NCBI RefSeq assembly: GCF_051020765.1
Contig: NW_027469228.1
Location: 186,001-250,000, forward strand
Length of the DNA: 64,000 bases
Reading direction: 5' to 3'
DNA from: Lasioglossum baleicum
Lineage: Eukaryota > Arthropoda > Insecta > Hymenoptera > Halictidae
This document shows, piece after piece, positions 14,876 to 27,307 of the stretch (positions within the stretch are counted from its first letter, which is position 1; the number at the start of each line of letters is the position of its first letter). The notes under the pieces were generated by a model, which saw nothing but the letters and a program-made list of their open reading frames with translations, did no database searches and was not told where the DNA came from. The position numbers and the translations under genes were made by a program.

Positions 14876-15533
14876 CGCATGACACATTACTCATAACGCA
14901 TTACGCATAACGCATAACGCATAATGCATAACGCATTACGCATAACGCATAATGCATAACGCATTACGCATAACGCATAACGCTCAATGAAAAAGTCATA
15001 ACGCATAACGCATAACGCATAACGCATAACGCATAACGCATAACGCATAACGCATAACGCATAACGCATAACGCATAACGCATAACGCATAACGCATAAC
15101 GCATAACGCATAACGCATAACGCATAACGCATAACGCATAACGCATAACGCATAACGCATAACGCATAACGCATAACGCATAACGCATAACGCATAACGC
15201 ATAACGCATAACGCATAACGCATAACGCATAACGCATAACGCATAACGCATAACGCATAACGCATAACGCATAACGCATAACGCATAACGCATAACGCAT
15301 AACGCATAACGCATAACGCATAACGCATAACGCATAACGCATAACGCATAACGCATAACGCATAACGCATAACGCATAACGCATAACGCATAACGCATAA
15401 CGCATAACGCATTACGCATGACGCATGACGCATAACGCATAACGCATAACGCATAACGCATAACGCATAACGCATAACGCATAACGCATAACGCATAAAG
15501 CATAACGCTTAACGAATAACGCATAACGCATAA
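14876..15533 (+). repeat. L2 block, 658 bp, p-type
   Basis: The module at 14981 is followed by 58 perfect units (15002-15407), CGCATTA, two CGCATGA units and AGCATAA-CGCTTAA-CGAATAA. It is 17 units shorter than its counterpart 5048-5824, entirely through the perfect run. Confidence 0.85.
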
Positions 15534-16310
15534 CGCATGACACATTACTCATAACGCATTACGCATAACGCATAACGCATAACGGATAACGCATAACGCT
15601 TAACACATGACGCATATCGCATAACGCATAACGCAAAACGCATAACGGATAACGCATAACGCATAATGCATAACGCATAACGCATAACGCATAACGCATA
15701 ACGCATAACGCATAACGCATAACGCATAACCCATAACGCATAACGCATAACCCATAACGAATAACGCATAACGCTCAATGGAAAAGTCATAACGCATAAC
15801 GCTCAATGAAAAAGTCATAATGCTTAACGCATAACGCATAACGCATAACGCATAACGCATAACGCATAACGCATAACGCATAACGCATAACGCATAACGC
15901 ATAACGCATAACGCATAACGCATAACGCATAACGCACATCGCATAACGCATAACGCATAACGCATAACGCATAACGCATAACGAATAACGCATAACGAAT
16001 AACGCATAACGCATAACGCATAACGCATAACGCATAACGCGTAACGCATAACGCGTAACGCATAACGCATAACGCATAACGCATAACGCATAACGCATAA
16101 CGCATAACGCATAACGCATAACGCATAACGCATAACGCATAACGCATAACGCATAACGCATAACGCATAACGCGTAACGCGTAACGCGTAACGCATAACG
16201 CATAACGCATAACGCATAACGCATAACGCATAACGTATAACGCATAACGCATAACGCATAACGCATAACGCATAACGCATAACGCATAACGCATAACGCA
16301 TAACGCATAA
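15534..16310 (+). repeat. L2 block, 777 bp, c-type
   Basis: This is the counterpart of 5825-6944 with only one L1 (15772). The CACATGA and CGCAAAA head variants and the triple CGCGTAA with a following CGTATAA are conserved. The 343-bp length difference is close to the 357-bp L1 tandem duplication in the other copy. Confidence 0.85.
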
Positions 16311-17822
16311 CGCATGACACATTACTCATAACGCATTACGCATAACGCATAACGCATAACGGATAACGCATAATGCATAACGCATAACGCTTAACGCATG
16401 ACGCATATCGCATAACGCATAACGCATAACGCATAACGCATAACGCATAACGCATAACGCATAACGCATAACGCATAACGCATAACGCATAACGCATAAC
16501 GCATAACGCATAACGCATAACGCATAACGCATAACGCATAACGCATAACGCATAACGCATAACGCATAACGCATAACGCATAACGCATAACGCATAACGC
16601 ATAACGCATAACGCATAACGCATAACGCATAACGCATAACGCATAACGCATAACGCATAACGCATAACGCATAACGCATAACGCATAACGCATAACGCAT
16701 AACGCATAACCCATAACGCATAACGCATAACCCATAACGAATAACGCATAACGCTCAATGGAAAAGTCATAACGCATAACGCTCAATGAAAAAGTCATAA
16801 TGCTTAACGCATAACGCATAACGCATAACGCATAACGCATAACGCATAACGCATAACGCATAACGCATAACGCATAACGCATAACGCATAACGCATAACG
16901 CATAACGCACATCGCATAACGCATAACGCATAACGCATAACGCATAACGCATAACGAATAACGCATAACGCATAACGCATAACGCATAACGCATAACGCA
17001 TAACGCATAACGCATAACGCACATCGCATAACGCATAACGCATAACGCATAACGCATAACGCATAACGCATAACGAATAACGCATAACGCATAACGCATA
17101 ACGCATAACGCGTAACGCATAACGCGTAACGCATAACGCATAACGCATAACGCATAACGCATAACGCATATCGCATAACGCATAACGCATAACGCATAAC
17201 GCATAACGCATAACGCATAACGCATAACGAATAACGCATAACGCATAAAGCATAACGCACATCGCATAACGCATAACGCATAACGCGTAACGCATAACGC
17301 ATAACGCATAACGCATAACGCATAACGCATATCGCATAACGCATAACGCATAACGCATAACGCATAACGCATAACGCATAACGCATAACGCATAACGCAT
17401 AACGCATAACGCACATCGCATAACGCATAACGCATAACGCGTAACGCATAACGCATAACGCATAACGCATAACGCATAACGCATAACGCATATCGCATAA
17501 CGCATAACGCATAACGCATAACGCATAACGCATAACGAATAACGCATAACGCATAAAGCATAACGCACATCGCATAACGCATATCGCATAACGCATAACG
17601 CATAACGCATAACGCATAACGCATAACGCATAACGCACATCGCATAACGCATAACGCATAACGCGTAACGCGTAACGCATAACGCATAACGCATAACGCA
17701 TAACGCATAACGCATATCGCATAACGCATAACGCATAACGCATAACGCATAACGCATAACGCATAACGAATAACGCATAACGCATAAAGCATAACGCTTA
17801 ACGAATGACGCATAACGCATAA
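16311..17822 (+). repeat. L2 block, 1512 bp, L1 plus a-type
   Basis: A long perfect run leads to L1 at 16752. Two CGCACAT-CGAATAA segments and then a full a-type body follow, ending in AGCATAA-CGCTTAA-CGAATGA. It looks like a c-block joined to an a-block without an intervening L2. Confidence 0.78.
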
Positions 17823-18417
17823 CGCATGACACATTACTCATAACGCATTACGCATAACGCATAACGCATAACGAATAACGCATAATGCATAACGCATAAC
17901 GCTTAACGCATGACGCATATCGCATAACGCATAACGCATAACGCATAACGGATAACGCATAACGCATAATGCATAACGCATAACGCATAACGCATAACGC
18001 ATAACGCATAACGCATAACGCATAACGCATAACTCATAACGCATAACGCATAACGCATAACGCATAACGCATAACGCATAACGCATAACCCATAACGCAT
18101 AACGCATAACGCATAACGCATAACGCATAACGCATAACGCATAACGCATAACGCATAACGCATAACGCATAACGCATAACGCATAACGCATAACGCATAA
18201 CGCATAACGCATAACGCATAACGCATAACGCATAACGCATATCGCATAACGCATAACGCATAACGCATAACGCATAACGCATAACGCATTACGCATGACG
18301 CATGACGCATAACGCATAACGCATAACGCATAACGCATAACGCATAACGCATAACGCATAACGCATAACGCATAACGCATAAAGCATAACGCTTAACGAA
18401 TAACGCATAACGCATAA
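17823..18417 (+). repeat. L2 block, 595 bp
   Basis: The b-type head is followed by CGGATAA, TGCATAA, an isolated CTCATAA near 18032, CCCATAA, CGCATAT near 18236, CGCATTA with two CGCATGA units, and AGCATAA-CGCTTAA-CGAATAA. Confidence 0.78.
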
Positions 18418-19005
18418 CGCATGACACATTACTCATAACGCATTACGCATAACGCATAACGCATAACGGATAACGCATAACGCTTAACACATGACGCATA
18501 TCGCATAACGCATAACGCAAAACGCATAACGGATAACGCATAACGCATAATGCATAACGCATAACGCATAACGCATAACGCATAACGCATAACGCATAAC
18601 GCATAACGCATAACGCATAACCCATAACGCATAACGCATAACCCATAACGAATAACGCATAACGCTCAATGGAAAAGTCATAACGCATAACGCTCAATGA
18701 AAAAGTCATAATGCTTAACGCATAACGCATAACGCATAACGCATAACGCATAACGCATAACGCATAACGCATAACGCATAACGCATAACGCATAACGCAT
18801 AACGCATAACGCATAACGCATAACGCATAACGCATAACGCACATCGCATAACGCATAACGCATAACGCATAACGCATAACGCATAACGAATAACGCATAA
18901 CGCATAACGCATAACGCATAACGCGTAACGCATAACGCGTAACGCATAACGCATAACGCATAACGCATAAAGCATAACGCTTAACGAATGACGCATAACG
19001 CATAA
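18418..19005 (+). repeat. L2 block, 588 bp, c-type
   Basis: The CACATGA and CGCAAAA head is as in 5825 and 15534. L1 lies at 18663, followed by CGCACAT, CGAATAA and alternating CGCGTAA, and the block ends in AGCATAA-CGCTTAA-CGAATGA. Confidence 0.8.
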
Positions 19006-19362
19006 CGCATGACACATTACTCATAACGCATTACGCATAACGCATAACGCATAACGAATAACGCATAACGCATAACGCATAACGCATAACGCATAACGCA
19101 TGACGCATGACGCATAACGCATAACGCATAACGCATAACGCATAACGCATAACGCGTAACGCATGACGCATAACGCATAACGCATAACGCATAACGCATA
19201 ACGCATAACGCGTAACGCATAACGCATAACGCATAACGCGTAACGCATAACGGATAACCCATAACGGATAACGCATAACGCATAACGCATAACGGATAAC
19301 GCATGACGCATAACGGATAACCCATAACGCATAACGCATAAAGCATAGTCCATAACGCATAA
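19006..19362 (+). repeat. L2 block, 357 bp, truncated b-type
   Basis: It has a CGAATAA near the start, a CGCATGA pair near 19099, CGCGTAA-CGCATGA, a further CGCGTAA and the AGCATAG tail. Most of the long b-type perfect run is absent. Confidence 0.78.
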
Positions 19363-20566
19363 CGCATGGCACATTACTCATAACGCATTACGCATAACGC
19401 ATAACGCATAATGCATAACGCATTACGCATAACGCATAACGCTCAATGAAAAAGTCATAACGCATAACGCATAACGCATAACGCATAACGCATAACGCAT
19501 AACGCATAACGCATAACGCATAACGCATAACGCATAACGCATAACGCATAACGCATAACGCATAACGCATAACGCATAACGCATAACGCATAACGCATAA
19601 CGCATAACGCATAACGCATAACGCATAACGCATAACGCATAACGCATAACGCATAACGCATAACGCATAACGCATAACGCATAACGCATAACGCATAACG
19701 CATAACGCATAACGCATAACGCATAACGCATAACGCATAACGCATAACGCATAACGCATAACGCATAACGCATAACGCATAACGCATAACGCATAACGCA
19801 TAACGCATAACGCATAACGCATAACGCATAACGCATAACGCATAACGCATAACGCATAACGCATAACGCATAACGCATAACGCATAACGCATAACGCATA
19901 ACGCATAACGCATAACGCATAACGCATAACGCATAACGCATAACGCATAACGCATAACGCATAACGCATAACGCATAACGCATAACGCATAACGCATAAC
20001 GCATAACGCATAACGCATAACGCATAACGCATAACGCATAACGCATAACGCATAACGCATAACGCATAACGCATAACGCATAACGCATAACGCATAACGC
20101 ATATCGCATAACGCATAACGCATAACGCATAACGCATAACGCATAACGCATAACGCATTACGCATGACGCATGACGCATAACGCATAACGCATAACGCAT
20201 AACGCATAACGCATAACGCATAACGCATAACGCATAACGCATAACGCATAACGCATAACGCATAACGCATAACGCATAACGCATAACGCATAACGCATAA
20301 CGCATAACGCATAACGCATAACGCATAACGCATGACGCATGACGCATAACGCATAACGCATAACGCATAACGCATAACGCATAACGCGTAACGCATGACG
20401 CATAACGCATAACGCATAACGCATAACGCATAACGCATAACGCGTAACGCATAACGGATAACCCATAACGGATAACGCATAACGCATAACGCATAACGGA
20501 TAACGCATGACGCATAACGGATAACCCATAACGCATAACGCATAAAGCATAGTCCATAACGCATAA
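19363..20566 (+). repeat. L2 block, 1204 bp, holding the longest perfect run
   Basis: The opening unit is CGCATGG, shared only with the next L2 at 20567. The module at 19440 is followed by 91 perfect units (19461-20097), CGCATAT, CGCATTA with two CGCATGA units, a further perfect run, a CGCATGA pair and the AGCATAG tail. Confidence 0.84.
19461..20097 (+). repeat. Longest perfect run: 91 consensus heptamers
   Basis: I find 637 bp without a variant unit between the module at 19440 and the CGCATAT at 20098. Other long perfect runs are 13434-14000 (81 units), 5174-5698 (75), 29-511 (69) and 37934-38409 (68). Lengths were counted by reading the sequence. Confidence 0.85.
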
Positions 20567-21343
20567 CGCATGGCACATTACTCATAACGCATTACGCATA
20601 ACGCATAACGCATAATGCATAACGCATTACGCATAACGCATAACGCTCAATGAAAAAGTCATAACGCATAACGCATAACGCATAACGCATAACGCATAAC
20701 GCATAACGCATAACGCATAACGCATAACGCATAACGCATAACGCATAACGCATAACGCATAACGCATAACGCATAACGCATAACGCATAACGCATAACGC
20801 ATAACGCATAACGCATGACGCATATCGCATAACGCATAACGCATAACGCATAACGGATAACGCATAACGCATAATGCATAACGCATAACGCATAACGCAT
20901 AACGCATAACCCATAACGCATAACGCATAACCCATAACGAATAACGCATAACGCTCAATGGAAAAGTCATAACGCATAACGCTTAATGAAAAAGTCATAA
21001 TGCTTAACGCATAACGCATAACGCATAACGCATAACGCATAACGCATAACGCATAACGCATAACGCATAACGCATAACGCATAACGCATAACGCACATCG
21101 CATAACGCATAACGCATAACGCATAACGCATAACGCATAACGAATAACGCATAACGCATAACGCATAACGCATAACGCATAACGCATAACGCATAACGCA
21201 TAACGCATAACGCGTAACGCATAACGCGTAACGCATAACGTATAACGCTTAACGCATAACGCATAACACATAACGCATAACGCATAACGAATAACGCATA
21301 ACGCATAACGCATAACGCGTAACGCATATCGCATAACGCATAA
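20567..21343 (+). repeat. Last domain-I block, transition to domain II
   Basis: It has a module at 20644, CGCATGA-CGCATAT near 20816, L1 at 20952, CGCACAT and CGAATAA. From about 21239 it has CGTATAA-CGCTTAA and CACATAA, which are typical of L3, then CGCGTAA-CGCATAT leading into the first L3. Domain-I and domain-II variants are therefore mixed on one contiguous stretch. Confidence 0.78.
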
Positions 21344-24300
21344 CGTTCAATGAAAAAGTCATAACGCATAACGCATATCGCATAACCCGTAAAGCACAAC
21401 GCATAACACATAACGCATAACGCATAACACATAACGCATATCGCATAACGTATAACGCTTAACGCATAACGCATAACACATAACGCATAACGCATAACGC
21501 ATAACGCATAACGCATAACGCATAACGCATAACGCATAACGCATAACGCATAACGCATAACGCATAACGCATAACGCATAACGCATAACGCATAACGCAT
21601 AACGCATAACGCATAACGCATAACGCATAACGCATAACGAATGACGCATATCGCATAACGCATAACGCTTAACGAATAACGCAGAACGCATAACGCATAA
21701 CGCATATCGCATAACGCATAACGCTTAACGAATAACGCAGAACGCATAACGCATAACGCATAACGCATAACGGATAACGCATAACGCATAACGCATAACG
21801 CATAACGCATAACGCATAACGCATAACGCATAACGCATAACGCATAACGCATAACGCATAACGCATAACGCATAACGCATAACGCATAACGCATAACGCA
21901 TAACGCATAACGCATAACGCATAACGCATAACGCATAACGCATAACGCATAACGCATAACGCATAACGCATAACGCATAACGCATAACGCATAACGCATA
22001 ACGCATAACGCATAACGCATAACGCATAACGCATAACGCATAACGCGTAACGCGTAACGCATAACGCATAACGCATAACGCATAACGCATAACGCATAAC
22101 GCATAACGCATAACGCATAACGCATAACGCGTAACGCGTAACGCATAACGCATAACGCATAACGCATAACGCATAACGCATAACGCATAACGCATAACGC
22201 ATAACGCATAACGCATAACGCATAACGCATAACGCATAACGCATAACGCATAACGCATAACGCATAACGCATGACACATTACTCATAACGCTCAATGGAA
22301 AAGTCATAACGCATAACGCTCAATGAAAAAGTCATAATGCTTAACGCATAACGCATAACGCATAACGCATAACGCATAACGCATAACGCATAACGCATAA
22401 CGCATAACGCATAACGCATAACGCATAACGCATAACGCATAACGCATAACGCATAACGCATAACGCATAACGCATAACGCATAACGCATAACGCATAACG
22501 CATAACGCATAACGCATAACGCATAACGCATAACGCATAACGCATAACGCATAACGCATAACGCATAACGCATAACGCATAACGCATAACGCATAACGCA
22601 TAACGCATAACGCATAACGCATAACGCATAACGCATAACGCATAACGCATAACGCATAACGCATAACGCATAACGCACATCGCATAACGCATAACGCATA
22701 ACGCATAACGCATAACGCATAACGCATAACGCATAACGAATAACGCATAACGCATAACGCATAACGCATAACGCATAACGCGTAACGCATAACGCGTAAC
22801 GCATAACGCATAACGCATAACGCATAACGCATAACGCATATCGCATAACGCATAACGCATAACGCATAACGCATAACGCATAACGCATAACGAATAACGC
22901 ATAACGCATAAAGCATAACGCTTAACGAATAACGCATAACGCATAACGCATGACACATTACTCATAACGCATTACGCATAACGCATAACGCATAACGCAT
23001 AACGCATAACGGATAACGCATAATGCATAACGCATAACGCTTAACGCATGACGCATATCGCATAACGCATAACGCATAACGCATAACGGATAACGCATAA
23101 CGCATAATGCATAACGCATAACGCATAACGCATAACGCATAACGCATAACCCATAACGCATAACGCATAACGCATAACGCATAACGCATAACGCATAACC
23201 CATAACGAATAACGCATAACGCTCAATGGAAAAGTCATAACCCATAACGCATAACGCATAACGCATAACGCATAACGCATGACGCATAACGCATAACGCA
23301 TAACGCATAACCCATAACGCATAACGCATAACGCATAACGCATAACGCATAACGCATAACGCATAACCCATAACGCATAACGCATAACGCATAACGCATA
23401 ACGCATAACGCATAACGCATAACGCATAACGCATAACGCATAACGCATAACGCATAACGAATAACGCATAACGCATAACGCATTACGCATAACGCATAAC
23501 GCATAACGCATAACGCATAACGCATAACGCATAACGCATAACGCATAACGCATAACGCATAACGCATAACGCATAACGCATAACGCATAACGCATGACGC
23601 ATGACGCATAACGCATAAAGCATAACGCTTAACGAATAACGCATAACGCATAACGCATGACACATTACTCATAACGCATTACGCATAACGCATAACGCAT
23701 AACGGATAACGCATAATGCATAACGCATAACGCTTAACGCATGACGCATATTGCATAACGCATAACGCATAACGCATAACGGATAACGCATAACGCATAA
23801 TGCATAACGCATAACGCATAACTCATAACGCATAACGCATACCGCATAACGCATAACGCATAACGCATAACCCATAACGCATAACGCATAACCCATAACG
23901 AATAACGCATAACGCTCAATGGAAAAGTCATAACGCATAACGCTCAATGAAAAAGTCATAATGCTAAACGCATAACGCATAACGAATAACGCATAACGCA
24001 TAACGCATAACGCATAACGCATAACGCATAACGCATAACGCGTAACGCATAACGCATAACGCATAACGCATAACGCATAACGCATAACGCATAACGCATA
24101 ACGCATAACGCATAACGCATAACGCATAACGCATAACGCATAACGCATAACGCATAACGCATAACGCATAACGCATAACGCATAACGCATAACGCATAAC
24201 GCATAACGCATAACGCATAACGCATAACGCATAACGCGTAACGCATAACGGATAACGCATAACGCATAACGCATAACGCATAACGCATAACGCATAACGC

Positions 24301-24626
24301 ATAACGCATAACGCATAACGCATAACGCATAACGCATAACGCATAACGCATAACGCATAACGCATAACGCATAACGCATAACGCATAACGCATAACGCAT
24401 AACGCATAACGCATAACGCATAACGCATAACGCATAACGCATAACGCATAACGCATAACGCATAACGCATAACGCATAACGCATAACGCATAACGCATAA
24501 CGCATAACGCATAACGCATAACGCATAACGCATAACGCATAACGCATAACGCATAACGCATAACGCATAACGCATAACGCATAACGCATAACGCATAACG
24601 CATAACGCATATCGCATAACGCATAA
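21344..24626 (+). repeat. Large duplication, copy 1, first part with domain-I island
   Basis: L3 at 21344 is followed by CGCATAT and one CGTATAA-CGCTTAA, then CGAATGA at 21638 and two CGCAGAA units. Next come a long perfect stretch with paired CGCGTAA, L2 at 22268 joined to L1 at 22289, L2 at 22947, half-L1 at 23220, L2 at 23654 and L1 at 23913. Rare shared markers with copy 2 (31844-35728) are CGCATAT followed by TGCATAA at 23751, CGCATAC near 23840, and the TGCTAAA ending of L1. Confidence 0.85.
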
Positions 24627-27307
24627 CGTTCAATGAAAAAGTCATAACGCATAACGCATATCGCATAACCCGTAAAGCACAACGCATAACACATAACGCA
24701 TAACGCATAACACATAACGCATAACGCATAACGTATAACGCTTAACGCATAACGCATAACACATAACGCATAACGCATAACGTATAACGCTTAACGCATA
24801 ACGCATAACACATAACGCATAACGCATAACGCATAACGCATAACGCATAACGCATAACGCATAACGCGTAACGCGTAACGCGTAACGCATAACGCATAAC
24901 GCATAACGCATAACGCATAACGCATAACGCATAACGCATAACGCATAACGCATAACGCATAACGCATAACGCATAACGCATAACGCATAACGCATAACCC
25001 ATAACGCATAACGCATAACCCATAACGAATAACGGATAACGCATAATGCATAACGCATAACGCTTAACGCATGACGCATATCGCATAACGCATAACGCAT
25101 AACGCATAACGCATAACGGATAACGCATAACGCATAACGCATAACGCATAACGCATAACGCATAACGCATAACGCATAACGCATAACGCATAACGCATAA
25201 CGCATAACGCATAACGCATAACGCATAACGCATAACGCATAACGCATAACGCATAACGCATAACGCATAACGCATAACGCATAACGCATATCGCATAACG
25301 CATAACGTTCAATGAAAAAGTCATAACGCATAACGCATATCGCATAACCCGTAAAGCACAACGCATAACACATAACGCATAACGCATAACACATAACGCA
25401 TAACGCATAACGTATAACGCTTAACGCATAACGCATAACACATAACGCATAACGCATAACGTATAACGCTTAACGCATAACGCATAACACATAACGCATA
25501 ACGCATAACGCATAACGCATAACGCATAACGCATAACGCATAACGCGTAACGCGTAACGCATAACGCATAACGCATAACGCATAACGCATAACGCATAAC
25601 GCATAACGCATAACGCATAACGCATAACGCATAACGCATAACGCATAACGCATAACGCATAACGCATAACGCATAACGCATAACGCATAACGCATAACGC
25701 ATAACCCATAACGCATAACGCATAACCCATAACGAATAACGGATAACGCATAATGCATAACGCATAACGCTTAACGCATGACGCATATCGCATAACGCAT
25801 AACGCATAACGCATAACGCATAACGCATAACGGATAACGCATAACGCATAACGCATAACGCATAACGCATAACGCATAACGCATAACGCATAACGCGTAA
25901 CGCGTAACGCATAACGCATAACGCATAACGCATAACGCATAACGCATAACGCATAACGCATAACGCATAACGCATAACGCGTAACGCATAACGGATAACG
26001 CATAACGCATAACGCATAACGCATAACGCATAACGCATAACGCATAACGCATAACGCATAACGCATAACGCATAACGCATAACGCATAACGCATAACGCA
26101 TAACGCATAACGCATAACGCATAACGCATAACGCATAACGCATAACGCATTACGCATAACGCATAACGCATAACGCATAACGCATAACGCATAACGCATA
26201 ACGCATAACGCATATCGCATAACGCATAACGTTCAATGAAAAAGTCATAACGCATAACGCATATCGCATAACCCGTAAAGCACAACGCATAACACATAAC
26301 GCATAACGCATAACGCATAACGCATAACGCATAACGCATAACGCATAACGCATAACGCATAACCCATAACGCATAACGCATAACCCATAACGAATAACGG
26401 ATAACGCATAACGCATAACGCATAACGCTTAACGCATGACGCATATCGCATAACGCATAACGCATAACGCATAACGCATAACGGATAACGCATAACGCAC
26501 AACGCATAACGCATAACGCATAACGCATAACGCATAACGCGTAACGCGTAACGCATAACGCATAACGCATAACGCATAACGCATAACGCATAACGCATAA
26601 CGCATAACGCATAACGCATAACGCGTAACGCATAACGGATAACGCATAACGCATAACGCATAACGCATAACGCATAACGCATAACGCATAACGCATAACG
26701 CATAACGCATAACGCATAACGCATAACGCATAACGCATAACGCATAACGCATAACGCATAACGCATAACGCATAACGCATAACGCATAACGCATAACGCA
26801 TAACGCATTACGCATAACGCATAACGCATAACGCATAACGCATAACGCATAACGCATAACGCATAACGCATAACGCATAACGCATAACGCATAACGCATA
26901 ACGCATAACGCATAACGCGTAACGCGTAACGCGTAACGCATAACGGATAACGCATAACGCATAACGCATAACGCATAACGCATAACGCATAACGCATAAC
27001 GCATAACGCATAACGCATAACGCATAACGCATAACGCATAACGCATAACGCATAACGCATAACGCATAACGCATAACGCATAACGCATAACGCATAACGC
27101 ATAACGCATAACGCATAACGCATAACGCATAACGCATAACGCATAACGCATAACGCATAACGCATAACGCATAACGCATAACGCATAACGCATAACGCAT
27201 AACGCATAACGCATAACGCATAACGCATAACGCATAACGCATAACGCATAACGCATAACGCATAACGCATAACGCATAACGCATAACGCATATCGCATAA
27301 CGCATAA
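24627..27307 (+). repeat. L3 triplet 1: long 679, long 924, short 1078 bp
   Basis: There are two long-form L3 blocks (24627, 25306) and one short-form block (26230). The short-form block has an extended tail with CGCGTAA pairs, CGCATTA near 26809 and triple CGCGTAA near 26917. The same block-type order recurs at 35729, 49083 and 57873. Confidence 0.82.
24732..24829 (+). repeat. 49-bp (7 x 7) nested repeat in L3, two copies
   Basis: The seven-unit period reads CGTATAA, CGCTTAA, two consensus units, CACATAA, two consensus units. Copies start at 24732 and 24781. CACATAA units at 24711, 24760 and 24809 show the 49-bp spacing. The same pair is present in most long-form L3 copies. It is absent from short forms and single in 21344, 31844 and 51505. 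Confidence 0.88.

Larger units (their letters stand above)
1..21343 (+). repeat. Domain I: L2-bounded higher-order repeat region
   Basis: This part carries landmark L2 every 322-1512 bp and lacks L3. Recurrent block kinds are: a-blocks, rich in CGCACAT, CGCATAT, CGCGTAA and AGCATAA; b-blocks, ending in AGCATAG then TCCATAA; p-blocks, with one 21-bp module followed by a long perfect run; and c-blocks, with the L1 double module. Blocks follow each other in reused orders, which suggests amplification of multi-block segments. Domain-II variants (paired CGTATAA-CGCTTAA and CACATAA) first appear together close to the right boundary, around 21239-21270. Confidence 0.85.
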
